Positions 17,216 to 25,850 of a stretch of 53,820 nt of DNA are shown one piece after another. The notes under the pieces are model-generated. The model was not told the origin of the DNA. It saw only the letters and a list, made by a program, of their open reading frames with translations, and did no database searches. Each line of letters opens with the position of its first letter. The stretch's first letter is position 1. The DNA comes from DAOOOW01 sp035387885 (GTDB taxonomy: Bacteria; Patescibacteriota; Patescibacteriia; UBA2196). The DNA lies in assembly GCA_035387885.1 (NCBI GenBank), contig DAOOOW010000005.1:1-53820 (forward strand), read 5' to 3'. The position numbers were made by a program, and so were the translations under genes.

Positions 17216-17230
17216 GTTAGTAGACATTTA

Positions 17231-18379
17231 TTAATTAGTAATTTTATTTCTTATGTCTGCCACCAGTTCCATCTCGACTTGAGCCAAACTTTTGTTTTTA
17301 ATTTCAAAACTAACTTTTTCTCTAGTGCCAATAGTTTCCCAATTATTTAATAACCATCTGGCGTCATTAATATTTTTATCTCCTTTAACTACATACAAAT
17401 TGGCCATGATTTTATTTAAAGCCGTTTCATAAATTAATAAAAACATCTGCGCTTGCGGTGAATTTAAAACCATGTCTTCAGCCAAACCTGCCAACTCTTC
17501 TTCGGTGGTGCTTGTTTTTACAAAATCAGAATGGGGTACTACTGCCCAGACTAACTTTAAATTTTTATCCAATTGCAAACGCGCCAAAACTCTGCCCCAT
17601 AATTTCATGGTATTCATTTTTTTAGTTTGATAAAAATTAGTAATAATTTTTTCTTTATCCGCGCCCAAACTAATTAACTCCGAAGTAACCAATAAAGTTT
17701 CTGGGGCTAAATTTGTTTGGCGGAAACTTTGGGTTTTGTGAATCAAACCAGCCAAAAGCAAAGTGGCTAAATCTGCATTTATTAAATTAAGATCCCAATT
17801 TTTTAATAAATGAAAAACAATTTCGGCTACCGAGCTTTGATTGGGATTCAACAAATTTAATTGGCCATAATTTTCATTGTACAAATGGTGATCAATATTA
17901 ATAATAGTTGTTTTAAAGAAAAAATCTGGTTCTCGATTATAAATATTGCCTAAAGAAATTAAATCTGGGGTATCCAAAATAATAATTAAATCAAAACGAT
18001 AATCCGTTTCTTTGGCTCTAACATCGCTTGGACTCAACTGTCCTTCAGTAGGTAATAAATAAATTTGCATTTTATCGCCCACGACATCATAGGAAAATTC
18101 ACCAATTTTTTTATGGCTTAAATCTACTTCAATTAAAAAATGGCATAAATTTTTTAATTGGCTTAAAACCATTTCTGTGCCTGACAAAAAAGCCAATCCT
18201 GGTTTAATTTTAAAATCCTCAATGACTAGGGTGCATTTCTTTTGAAAAGCTAATAAAAACTTGGCCAAAGCCAAGGCAGTTGCCAAGGCATCACCTGTGT
18301 AATCTTTACGGCAGGTTATTAAAATATTTTCTGAGCCTTGAATTAATTCTTTAAATTGTTGTTCTTGGTTAAAAGCCAT
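17231..18379 (-). CDS. DHH-family phosphoesterase-like protein, probably catalytically degraded
   Basis: 382 residues, with the two-domain plan of NrnA/RecJ-like DHH proteins. The signature DHH is present (NIDHHLYNENYG near residue 165), as is the motif II Asp (LIIILDTPDL). Motif I, normally HxNPDGDA, reads CRKDYTGDA, losing the His and one Asp. Motif IV, normally D-T-G-x-F-R, reads KTQSFRQTN, losing the Asp. The C-terminal DHHA1 Gly-rich GGGH motif is not seen. In active relatives these residues bind Mn2+ and the enzyme degrades nanoRNA or cyclic dinucleotides; here an inactive or binding-only role is likely. It has its own promoter, divergent from infB. In many bacteria an nrnA-like gene lies beside infB/rbfA, which supports the family call. 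Confidence 0.8.
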   Translation of the reverse strand: MAFNQEQQFKELIQGSENILITCRKDYTGDALATALALAKFLLAFQKKCTLVIEDFKIKPGLAFLSGTEMVLSQLKNLCHFLIEVDLSHKKIGEFSYDVVGDKMQIYLLPTEGQLSPSDVRAKETDYRFDLIIILDTPDLISLGNIYNREPDFFFKTTIINIDHHLYNENYGQLNLLNPNQSSVAEIVFHLLKNWDLNLINADLATLLLAGLIHKTQSFRQTNLAPETLLVTSELISLGADKEKIITNFYQTKKMNTMKLWGRVLARLQLDKNLKLVWAVVPHSDFVKTSTTEEELAGLAEDMVLNSPQAQMFLLIYETALNKIMANLYVVKGDKNINDARWLLNNWETIGTREKVSFEIKNKSLAQVEMELVADIRNKITN

Positions 18380-18409
18380 ATATTTCTTATTGAAGACGCA
18401 AATTCTTTA

Positions 18410-18438
18410 ATCTTAAAACAAGTCTAAATTCTTGTCAA
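18410..18438 (-). promoter_or_regulatory. promoter of the DHH-family gene
   Basis: On the minus strand: TTGACA (18438-18433), 17-nt spacer, TAAGAT (18415-18410). It is divergent from the infB promoter, and the two -35 boxes are about 25 bp apart. Confidence 0.75.
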
Positions 18439-18463
18439 ATAAAGATGGGTAGAAATCTAAAAA

Positions 18464-18492
18464 TTGACCAAAAACCATCTTTAAGCTATAAT
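18464..18492 (+). promoter_or_regulatory. infB promoter
   Basis: TTGACC at 18464-18469, 17-nt spacer, TATAAT at 18487-18492. The predicted start near 18499 gives a 200-nt leader that contains the whole composite repeat 18530-18671. Confidence 0.75.
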
Positions 18493-18529
18493 GACAAAGA
18501 ACCATTTAATTTTTTACCTTGTGTGTTTT

Positions 18530-18671
18530 GTCATCCCCGCGTAGTTAAAAATTGCCCCAAGGCAAATTTTAACGGGATCCAGACGAGATGAACTATTGTT
18601 TTGATAAAACTTACCACAAAAAATTATTTATTAACTCCTGTTTTCTGGATTCCCTTTTCCAAAGGAATGAC
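18530..18671. repeat. MITE-like composite repeat (family F), copy 2
   Basis: GTCATCCCCGCG...GGGATCCAG, core GTTTTGATAAAACTTAC, then CTGGATTCCC...GGAATGAC. Same organisation and similar size as 11591-11728. It fills most of the infB leader. Confidence 0.75.
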
Positions 18672-18697
18672 AACAATAAAACCATTTTATTTTACCT

Positions 18698-20743
18698 ATG
18701 AACATATCGGAACTTAGTAGACAAGTTAAAATTCCTACAGCTGATTTAAAGCTTATTATACCCAAGCTTGGTTTTGATGTCGGCGGGAAAGCTATCCAAG
18801 TTGATGATAGAATTGCTAGAAAAATTATTGAACAATTAAACAATCCTGCAATCAGAGAAAAAATGCTCAATATAAACCAAGATAATGTAACTCCTAATCT
18901 TTTAGTTGATCCTACCAATTCCGTCACTGCCAATGAGAAAAAAGATTTTAAAAAAATATCTGTAGGCGATACTGTCATTGTTAAAGATTTGGCCAATCAA
19001 ATGAATGTGCCTGTTACCAAATTGGTTTTGGAATTAATGAAAAATGGCGTCATGGCTTCTTTAAATCAAAGAATTGATTTTGAAACAGCCACTATTATCG
19101 CCGAGGATTTAGGTTTTAAAGTAGAAAAAATTGCTGGTGATAATATTGATATTGAAAAAGAAAAGCAAGCTCACGCCCATTTTTTTGTCGATGAGCCTGA
19201 AAATTTAATTTATCGTCCACCAGTAGTGGTGGTTATGGGTCATGTCGACCATGGCAAAACAAAACTTTTAGATGCTATTAGAGAAACTAATATAATGGAA
19301 GGTGAGGCTGGTGGTATCACCCAGCATATTGGTGCTTATCAAACAGAAAAAAATGGTCAACTAATTACCTTTATTGATACACCAGGACATGAGGCTTTTT
19401 CTGCTATGCGCTCTCGCGGTGCCCAAGTAGCCGACATGGCCATTCTTGTAGTAGCAGCTGATGACGGCATTATGCCTCAAACTATTGAAGCTATTTCACA
19501 CATCAGATCAGCTGGTCTGCCTTTTATTGTAGCCATTAATAAAATTGACAAACCCGAAGCTAATTTGGATAAAATAAAATCAGGCTTGGCTGAACTTGGT
19601 TTAACTCCCGAAGATTGGGGCGGAACTACAATTTGTGTTAGTATTTCAGCTAAACAAAAAACCAATATCGATGGCTTGTTAGAAAATTTACTTTTAGTTT
19701 ACGAAATGGAAAAAGAAAAAATTAAAGCCAATCCCAATCGCCCGGCTGTGGGTACTATTGTCGAAGCGCGTTTGGATAAAGGCGAAGGACCAGTGGCCAC
19801 GGTTTTAGTGCAAACAGGAACTTTAAAAAATGGCGATAGTGTTAAAATAAGCTTGGCTTTTGGTAAAATTAGGACCATGAAAGATTGGCGCGGACAAATA
19901 GTTACTGAGGCCACGCCTTCAATGCCTGTAAAAATTATTGGTCTAAAATCTACTCCGGAAGTTGGTGAAATTTTACAAGTTATGTCCGATCTTAAAGAAT
20001 ATAAAAAAGAGCAAAAAAAACTTAAAGGCTATCAACCATCAGCTTTCTCGGCAGCCACTCAACACAAACAAACAATTACCAATAATCAAAATAAAACGCC
20101 TAACCACTCAAATCAGACGGAAGATGAAACCGCCAAAATTAATATTATTCTTAAAGCTGATGTCTTGGGTTCACTTGAAGCCATTAATGAAACAATTATG
20201 AATTTGCCTCAAGATTATGTCTTGATTAATATTGTCCAAGCCACTCTCGGCAATATTACTGAAGCTGAAATAGAGAGAGCTGAAGCCCAAAAAGCTTTGG
20301 TCTTGGGCTTTAATGTGCGACCGACCCCTCAAGCGGAAAATCTAGCTAAAGACAAAAAAATTGTTATTAAAACTGCTAAAATTATTTATGAACTAATTGA
20401 TTTTATTAAAGAAGAAACTAAAAAATATATTAAAGAAGAAATTGTGGAAGAAATTATTGGCAAAGCCAAAGTTTTAAAAATTTTCCGCACTGAAAAAAAA
20501 TCACAAATTTTAGGCGCCAAGATGTTCAATGGTAAAATTACTAAAGACTCAAAAATAAAAATTTTTAGAGCTGGAGAATTTTTAGGTAAAGCCACCCTTA
20601 GCGAATTACAATCCGGTAGAGCCTCTGTTAAAGAAGTGACTGAGCAACAAGAAATGGGACTTAAAATTGAAGGTTTTGCTGGCGCTTTAGAAAATGATGA
20701 TTTAGAAATTTTCAAAGAACAAAAAATTGTTGTTAAGATTTAA
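18698..20743 (+). CDS. infB: translation initiation factor IF-2
   Basis: 681 residues, on the short side for IF-2. This GTPase brings initiator tRNA to the ribosome. The N-terminal part has two IF2_N-type modules (MNISELSRQVKIPTADLKLI and VIVKDLANQMNVPVTKLVLE). The G domain starts at about 175, with G1 GHVDHGKT, G3 DTPGHEAF and G4 NKID, followed by domains II to IV with conserved QTGTLKNGD, AD.LGSLEA and the C-terminal initiator-tRNA domain (KIFRAGEFLG, LKIEGF). A low-complexity linker near 430-475 (KKEQKKLKGYQPSAFSAATQ) separates domains II and III. No Shine-Dalgarno sequence is seen before the ATG. Probably transcribed with rmuC. Confidence 0.97.
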   Translation: MNISELSRQVKIPTADLKLIIPKLGFDVGGKAIQVDDRIARKIIEQLNNPAIREKMLNINQDNVTPNLLVDPTNSVTANEKKDFKKISVGDTVIVKDLANQMNVPVTKLVLELMKNGVMASLNQRIDFETATIIAEDLGFKVEKIAGDNIDIEKEKQAHAHFFVDEPENLIYRPPVVVVMGHVDHGKTKLLDAIRETNIMEGEAGGITQHIGAYQTEKNGQLITFIDTPGHEAFSAMRSRGAQVADMAILVVAADDGIMPQTIEAISHIRSAGLPFIVAINKIDKPEANLDKIKSGLAELGLTPEDWGGTTICVSISAKQKTNIDGLLENLLLVYEMEKEKIKANPNRPAVGTIVEARLDKGEGPVATVLVQTGTLKNGDSVKISLAFGKIRTMKDWRGQIVTEATPSMPVKIIGLKSTPEVGEILQVMSDLKEYKKEQKKLKGYQPSAFSAATQHKQTITNNQNKTPNHSNQTEDETAKINIILKADVLGSLEAINETIMNLPQDYVLINIVQATLGNITEAEIERAEAQKALVLGFNVRPTPQAENLAKDKKIVIKTAKIIYELIDFIKEETKKYIKEEIVEEIIGKAKVLKIFRTEKKSQILGAKMFNGKITKDSKIKIFRAGEFLGKATLSELQSGRASVKEVTEQQEMGLKIEGFAGALENDDLEIFKEQKIVVKI

Positions 20744-20774
20744 ATTTTTCAAGTTTATCCCAAATGGCCTCTTT

Positions 20775-20820
20775 AGTCGTTATGAGCCGAGCCTGCCTGC
20801 CGGTAGGCAAGGGATCCCGT
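20775..20820. repeat. palindromic repeat family A between infB and rmuC
   Basis: GAGCCGAGCC...GCCGGTAGGC...GGGATCCCG hairpin, followed by a TAGACATTAGTAATTAGTAA tract (20847-20870) that reaches almost to the rmuC start. Confidence 0.65.
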
Positions 20821-20876
20821 ATATTTATAACAAAATTATTATTTTTTAGACATTAGTAATTAGTAATTTTAATTTT

Positions 20877-21908
20877 ATGTCAAGCACCATTCTAATAATT
20901 TTAATAATTTTAGGTTTTACTATAATTATTTTTCTTTTAACTAAGAAAAAAGAAGTAGACACCACTCAAGACGACAAACTTAAACTCGTTCACGAAGAAA
21001 TTGCCAAGATTAAAGATGAAATGAAAGGTAGCTTAGAAAAAAATTTAGATTTTATCCAAAAACAAGCTTTTCAAACATCTTCGATTGTTAAAGATGTGAC
21101 AGATAAACTCAAACAACTAGAAAACACCAATAAACAGGTGGTGGATTTTACAGCTCAACTGCAAAATTTGGAAAAAGTTTTAAGTAATTCTAAAAATCGT
21201 GGCTCTTTGGGTGAAGCAGGACTGGAAATGATTTTAAGTAATATCTTGCCACCACAATCCTATGAAATGCAATATCATTTTAAAAACGGTGAAGCAGTCG
21301 ATGCGGTTATAAAAATAAAAGATAATATCTTGCCAGTTGATGCTAAATTTTCTCTCGAAAATTATCGTCGCATTATTGAAGAAACTAATGCTGAGAAAAA
21401 AGAAGCCTTAGAAAAAGATTTTAAAAATGATTTGAAAAAAAGAATTGATGAAACAGCTAAATATATCCGTCCCAATGAAAAAACACTGGATTTTGCTTTT
21501 ATGTTTATTCCAGCTGAAGGCATTTATTATGATTTATTGATCAATGAAATTGGAGCAGTTAAAGTTAATACTCGAAATTTAATTGATTATGCCTTTAATG
21601 AACGCCATGTAATTATTGTCTCCCCCACCACTTTTGCTGCTTATTTAAATACTGTCTTGCAGGGTCTACGGGCTTTAAAAATTGAAGAATCGGCCAAAGA
21701 AATTCGAGCTCAAGTGGAAGATTTAAGTAAACACATTTTGAATTTTGATGCTTATATGCAAAAATTGGGCAATAATCTTTCCACGACTGTTAATGCCTAT
21801 AACACTGCTTACAAAGAATTAAATAAAATAGATAAAGACGTGGTTAAAATTACTGAAGGCAAAAAATCTATTGAACCCTTAGTCTTGGACAAACCCACGA
21901 TAGAATAA
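20877..21908 (+). CDS. rmuC: RmuC-family DNA recombination protein
   Basis: 343 residues. Membrane anchor at residues 3-22 (TILIILIILGFTIIIFLLTKK), a coiled coil at about 30-100, then the RmuC nuclease-like core: RGSLGEAGLEMIL near 112, AVDAVIKIKDNILPVDAKFS near 140, FMFIPAEGIYYDLL near 205, and NERHVIIVSPTTFAAYLNTV near 240. RmuC limits inversions and rearrangements at short inverted repeats in E. coli, which is notable in a genome this rich in palindromes, although any link is inference. Downstream of infB; ends at the terminator 21914-21937. Confidence 0.92.
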   Translation: MSSTILIILIILGFTIIIFLLTKKKEVDTTQDDKLKLVHEEIAKIKDEMKGSLEKNLDFIQKQAFQTSSIVKDVTDKLKQLENTNKQVVDFTAQLQNLEKVLSNSKNRGSLGEAGLEMILSNILPPQSYEMQYHFKNGEAVDAVIKIKDNILPVDAKFSLENYRRIIEETNAEKKEALEKDFKNDLKKRIDETAKYIRPNEKTLDFAFMFIPAEGIYYDLLINEIGAVKVNTRNLIDYAFNERHVIIVSPTTFAAYLNTVLQGLRALKIEESAKEIRAQVEDLSKHILNFDAYMQKLGNNLSTTVNAYNTAYKELNKIDKDVVKITEGKKSIEPLVLDKPTIE

Positions 21909-21913
21909 AAAAG

Positions 21914-21937
21914 AACCGCCCTTAAAAGGCGGTTTTT
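21914..21937 (+). terminator. Rho-independent terminator after rmuC
   Basis: AACCGCC, loop CTTAAAA, GGCGGTT, then TTT. It lies between convergent genes. Confidence 0.85.
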
Positions 21938-21947
21938 AAATCTGCAA

Positions 21948-22448
21948 TTATTTACAGACAATTTGATTGTGTATTAGAAAAACTTGGCTGTCGTTATAAA
22001 TAACAGGTTGTCCATTTTTTGTGTACAATAAACCACAGGACGGATAAACACATACTTTGTACCATCTTTGTTTTTCGCCCAACGACACTGCTGTCAAAGT
22101 AAAGGGCAACCAAGCCCCACATTGGCAGCATTTTATTAAATTCTTCTTGGCCAAGAAATGCATAGCCTCCACCAAACCAACAAAAGAATAAGCCACAAAG
22201 CCAGACATTTTTCTTACCACACTCTCTGAGAGATTGATGATCGCCATATTAACATTCTTAATACGCCAACATTTTATGGCGATAAATAATCTGTCCAATG
22301 GCCAATCAGGAGTCACGTTAATAAAATTAAAAATAGCTTGTTTACTTTGGCCCAATACACCCTCAATCAACTGACAAAAATTATCAGTCGAGGAATCTTG
22401 AGACTCAAAGGTAATTACTGGAATTCCATTGATTGTTTGAGAATGCAT
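21948..22448 (-). CDS. hypothetical protein with a STAS-like centre and a C-terminal Cys pair motif
   Basis: 166 residues from the ATG at 22448 (MHSQTINGIPVITFES...), chosen because GGAGG lies four nucleotides upstream; the frame is open 14 codons further. Residues about 5-100 have the strand-helix order and length of a STAS/anti-sigma-antagonist fold (AIFNFINVTPDWPLDRLFIA), but no clear phosphorylatable Ser motif was confirmed. The C-terminus has KCCQCGAW and, 30 residues on, CVYPSCGLLY, which look like a zinc ribbon. Single-gene unit with a consensus promoter (22514-22542). Role unknown; a regulatory one is possible. Confidence 0.65.
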   Translation of the reverse strand: MHSQTINGIPVITFESQDSSTDNFCQLIEGVLGQSKQAIFNFINVTPDWPLDRLFIAIKCWRIKNVNMAIINLSESVVRKMSGFVAYSFVGLVEAMHFLAKKNLIKCCQCGAWLPFTLTAVSLGEKQRWYKVCVYPSCGLLYTKNGQPVIYNDSQVFLIHNQIVCK

Positions 22449-22513
22449 TTTACCTCCGATTTTTGATTTTAACTTAATTTTCCACCCCAATTGAAATTCA
22501 ACTGAATATTTAT

Positions 22514-22542
22514 ATTTTATTTATACTATGTTTTTTTGTCAA
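22514..22542 (-). promoter_or_regulatory. promoter of the 21948-22448 gene
   Basis: On the minus strand: TTGACA (22542-22537), 17-nt spacer, TAAAAT (22519-22514). Just upstream of the -35 are two direct copies of CTAGGCTA (22544-22551 and 22558-22565), 14 bp apart, a possible activator site. Confidence 0.75.
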
Positions 22543-22584
22543 CCTAGGCTATTTATGCTAGGCTAAATATATCTTTTATTCTGC

Positions 22585-22733
22585 CATTCCGACCGAAGTG
22601 AACCGAAATGACCCCGCAATCGCTGGGAAATGAAGACGAACGGAGTGGAGGAATCTCAAAAAAATTTTATTAAAAATAAATCATTTAAAAGATCCCTCGG
22701 CTCATAACGACCAAAAAAGCCGCTCGGGATGAC
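22585..22733. repeat. palindromic repeat family A upstream of uvrD
   Basis: CATTCCGACCGAAGTGAACC ... GATCCCTCGG ... CGCTCGGGATGAC. It occupies nearly all of the space up to the uvrD start at 22742, leaving no room for a Shine-Dalgarno sequence outside the repeat. Confidence 0.7.
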
Positions 22734-22741
22734 AATAAAAT

Positions 22742-25700
22742 ATGTCCCTCGCAGACCTTAATCCCGAACAAAAAAAAGCTGTCGAACACACCACTGGTCC
22801 TCTTTTAATTGTGGCTGGCGCCGGCACTGGCAAGACCAAAGTGATTACTGAAAAAATAACTTATTTAGTTGAAAAAAAATTGGCCAAAACTGAGGAAATT
22901 TTAGCTTTAACTTTTACTGATAAAGCCGCCGGGGAAATGGAAGAAAGAGTGGATCGTCTTTTGCCCTATGGCTACACCGATCTATGGATTATGACTTTTC
23001 ACAGTTTTTGCGAACGAGTTTTAAAAGATCATGCTTTGGATATTGGCTTGTCAAATCATTTTAAACTTTTAAATCAAACTGAACAATGGTTACTAGTGCG
23101 TCAAAATTTAGATAAATTTAATTTGGATTATTATCAACCATTAGGCAACCCAACCAAATTTATTCATGCTTTAATCAAACATTTTTCGCGCTGCAAAGAT
23201 GAAGAAATCTGGCCTGAAAATTATTTAAAATATGCTGAAGATTTAAAATTAAATTCAGATGCCACTGAAATTATTAATTTAGAAATTCAGAAAAATTTGG
23301 AAATTGCTAACGCCTATCATGTCTATCAACAATTATTATTGGACAATGAAGCCTTGGATTTTGGTGATTTAATTAATTATACCCTAAAACTCTTCCGCTC
23401 GCGCCCCAATGTCTTAAAAATTTATCAAGAACAGTTTAAATATGTTTTAGTTGATGAATTTCAAGATACCAATTTTGCTCAATACGAATTAATAAAATTA
23501 TTAGTACAGACGCAAAATCTTGCGTCTGTACAAAATACCAATCTGACCGTGGTGGGTGATGATGACCAATCAATTTATAAATTTCGCGGAGCCAGCGTTT
23601 CTAATATTTTACAATTTAAAACCGATTTTCCTCAAGCCAAAGAAATTTATTTAACTAACAATTACCGCTCGACCCAAAATATTCTAGATTTGGCTTATAA
23701 TTTTATTCAATTTAATAACCCCGAAAGATTAGAATTTAAACTTAATCAAACTAAATCCAATAAAGAAAAATTTTCCAAAAAATTAATAGCCCATATTAAA
23801 GACGCTGGCACCATCGAACATCTACATTTTAACACTGAATCAGATGAGGTTAATGGGGTTATTAACAAAATATTAGAATTATATAACCTGAACAAGAACT
23901 TGTCCGCCGGAGCGTCAATTGGACAAGATGGAGCGAAGGTGGACAAAAGTTGGAACGATTTTGCCATTCTAATACGCGCCAACAGCCAAGCTGATGTTTT
24001 TGTTAATGGCTTAAGAAGAGCCGGCTTACCTTATAGTTTTGTAGCCAGTCGTGGTCTATATCAAAAAGAAATTATTTTAGATATTTTTACTTATTTAAAA
24101 TTATTAGACAATTATCATGAATCTTTGGCTTTTTGGCGAATTTTGAATTTACCCATGATTAATATTTCCATAACTGATTTAATGGAAATCAGTCGTTACG
24201 CTTCCAGAAAAGCCATATCACTCTTTGAAGCTAGTACAGAAATTAGTCTTTTGAAAAAAGTTGACAAGGAAACCGTGCGCAAAGTTAATAAAATTATAGC
24301 TTTATTAAAAGAACATGCCATTCTTAGTCAACAAAAAAGTGTCAAAGTCATGATTCTTAAATTTTTAGAAGATTTTAACTATAATCAATTTTTACTGCAG
24401 AAAAATGATCTTTTATCTTTTGAATTTATTAATCAACTGGGCAAAAAAATTGATGCTTTTGAAAAATCTTTTGATGACAAATCTGTTAAGAATTTTATCA
24501 ATTTAATAAATTTAGAGTTAGAAGCAGGTGAAGAAGGTAGCTTGACCAAAGAATCTGAAGATAGTGGAGAAACAATAAAAATTATGACTGTTCATGCTTC
24601 CAAGGGCCTAGAATTTAAATATGTCTTTATTGTAAACTTGGTTGACAAAAGATTCCCCTCCATAGATAGAAGTGACCCCTTAGAAATTCCCGATGCTCTA
24701 GTCAAAGAAATAATTCCTGAAGGTGATGTGCATCTACAAGAAGAAAGAAGGCTTTTTTATGTGGCCATCACTCGAGCTAAATTAGGTTTATTTTTAACTT
24801 CAGCCGAAGATTATGGTGGCGCCCGCAAGAAAAAACTTTCCAGATTTTTCGAGGAAATTGGTATGTTGCCAACTGGTGTTATAGACCTCAAAGAAAATTT
24901 AAAAACAGCTGTAAATCTCACAGAAATTAATAAACTCACTGCCAGTGATTTATCATTAGACATTAAAAATATGTCATTTTCTTACTCTTCTCTTAAAGCC
25001 TATGAAACCTGCCCTTATCAATACTATTTGGGCAACATCATTAAAATCCCAGTGCCTGGCAAAGCTTCTTTTAGCTATGGCAAAACCATGCACTTAACTT
25101 TGCAAAAATTTTTTAATCTTATTAAAGAATCTCAAAATGCCAGCCAAGCAGATTTATTTTCTCCTCAAAACTTAAATAAAAAAGATAAAAATAAATTACC
25201 AAGTTTAGAAATTTTAATAAAACTTTTTAAAGATTCTTGGCTTGATGATTGGTATGATTCTAAAGAACAAAAAGAAACATATAAAAAACTGGGTGAAGAA
25301 AGTTTAAAAAATTTATATAAAAGTTTAGAAACTAATGGCCCGCCTCAAATATTTGCCCTGGAAAAAGGCTTTAACTTTAAACTAGACAAATATACCATCA
25401 AAGGTGTGATTGACCGCATAGATGTCACTAATAATGGCCTGGCGCTTTTAGATTATAAAACCGGCTCTACTAAAACAGAAAAAACTGTAGAAAAAGATCA
25501 ATTGTTAATCTACCAATTAGCCGCTAAAGAATTTTTTGCGGAAAAAATTGACCAACTAATCTTTTATTATTTAAACAATAATACCCAAGTTTCTTTTTTA
25601 GGTTCAGCTGAAGAATTAGAAAAAATAAAAAATAAAATTTTAAATTTAATTAAAGAAATTGAAACTAATAATTTTGCTGCCACGCCTGAAAAAAATAAAT

Positions 25701-25744
25701 GCAAGTATTGTGATTTCTATAGTATTTGTCAATATCGAGTTTAA
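22742..25744 (+). CDS. UvrD/PcrA-type SF1 helicase fused to a RecB/Cas4-like nuclease domain
   Basis: 1,000 residues. Helicase motifs in order: Walker A AGAGTGKT (about 25), VDEFQDTN (about 236), GDDDQSIYKFRGA (about 275), NNYRSTQN (about 305), TVHASKGLEF (about 616), FYVAITRAK (about 670). A PD-(D/E)XK domain follows: SYSSLKAYETCPYQYYL (about 750), GVIDRID (about 888), LLDYKTG (about 905), and a closing cluster CKYCDFYSIC. The four Cys fit the Fe-S cluster of AddB/Cas4-type nucleases. The likely role is DNA end processing or repair. Two short palindromes are translated in frame: residues about 255-264 (23504-23531) between motifs II and III, and about 386-405 (around 23899-23927). Both appear to be extra loops compared with typical PcrA. 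Confidence 0.93.
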   Translation: MSLADLNPEQKKAVEHTTGPLLIVAGAGTGKTKVITEKITYLVEKKLAKTEEILALTFTDKAAGEMEERVDRLLPYGYTDLWIMTFHSFCERVLKDHALDIGLSNHFKLLNQTEQWLLVRQNLDKFNLDYYQPLGNPTKFIHALIKHFSRCKDEEIWPENYLKYAEDLKLNSDATEIINLEIQKNLEIANAYHVYQQLLLDNEALDFGDLINYTLKLFRSRPNVLKIYQEQFKYVLVDEFQDTNFAQYELIKLLVQTQNLASVQNTNLTVVGDDDQSIYKFRGASVSNILQFKTDFPQAKEIYLTNNYRSTQNILDLAYNFIQFNNPERLEFKLNQTKSNKEKFSKKLIAHIKDAGTIEHLHFNTESDEVNGVINKILELYNLNKNLSAGASIGQDGAKVDKSWNDFAILIRANSQADVFVNGLRRAGLPYSFVASRGLYQKEIILDIFTYLKLLDNYHESLAFWRILNLPMINISITDLMEISRYASRKAISLFEASTEISLLKKVDKETVRKVNKIIALLKEHAILSQQKSVKVMILKFLEDFNYNQFLLQKNDLLSFEFINQLGKKIDAFEKSFDDKSVKNFINLINLELEAGEEGSLTKESEDSGETIKIMTVHASKGLEFKYVFIVNLVDKRFPSIDRSDPLEIPDALVKEIIPEGDVHLQEERRLFYVAITRAKLGLFLTSAEDYGGARKKKLSRFFEEIGMLPTGVIDLKENLKTAVNLTEINKLTASDLSLDIKNMSFSYSSLKAYETCPYQYYLGNIIKIPVPGKASFSYGKTMHLTLQKFFNLIKESQNASQADLFSPQNLNKKDKNKLPSLEILIKLFKDSWLDDWYDSKEQKETYKKLGEESLKNLYKSLETNGPPQIFALEKGFNFKLDKYTIKGVIDRIDVTNNGLALLDYKTGSTKTEKTVEKDQLLIYQLAAKEFFAEKIDQLIFYYLNNNTQVSFLGSAEELEKIKNKILNLIKEIETNNFAATPEKNKCKYCDFYSICQYRV
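23504..23531. repeat. perfect 12-bp palindrome inside uvrD
   Basis: GTACAGACGCAA-AATC-TTGCGTCTGTAC, in frame, encoding part of VQTQNLASVQNT between helicase motifs II and III. Confidence 0.9.
23899..23945. repeat. second palindromic insert inside uvrD
   Basis: CTTGTCC...GGACAAG (23899-23905 and 23921-23927), followed by GGAGCGAAGGTGGACAAA. It encodes NLSAGASIGQDGAKVDKS, which is unlike the surrounding helicase sequence. Confidence 0.7.
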
Positions 25745-25753
25745 AAAAATGCG

Positions 25754-25828
25754 TTGTCTCCAGTCTCCTGACTGGAGACAATTTGTACATTAATGTACAT
25801 TTACGCTCCAATCAGGGGATTGGAGCGA
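25754..25828. repeat. palindromic repeat family B, copy 2
   Basis: TTGTCTCCAGTC...GACTGGAGAC, then the palindrome TGTACATTAATGTACA, then GCTCCAATC...GATTGGAGC. It lies between uvrD and dciA. Confidence 0.85.
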
Positions 25829-25850
25829 ACAAAAAGAACATTAAAAAAAC

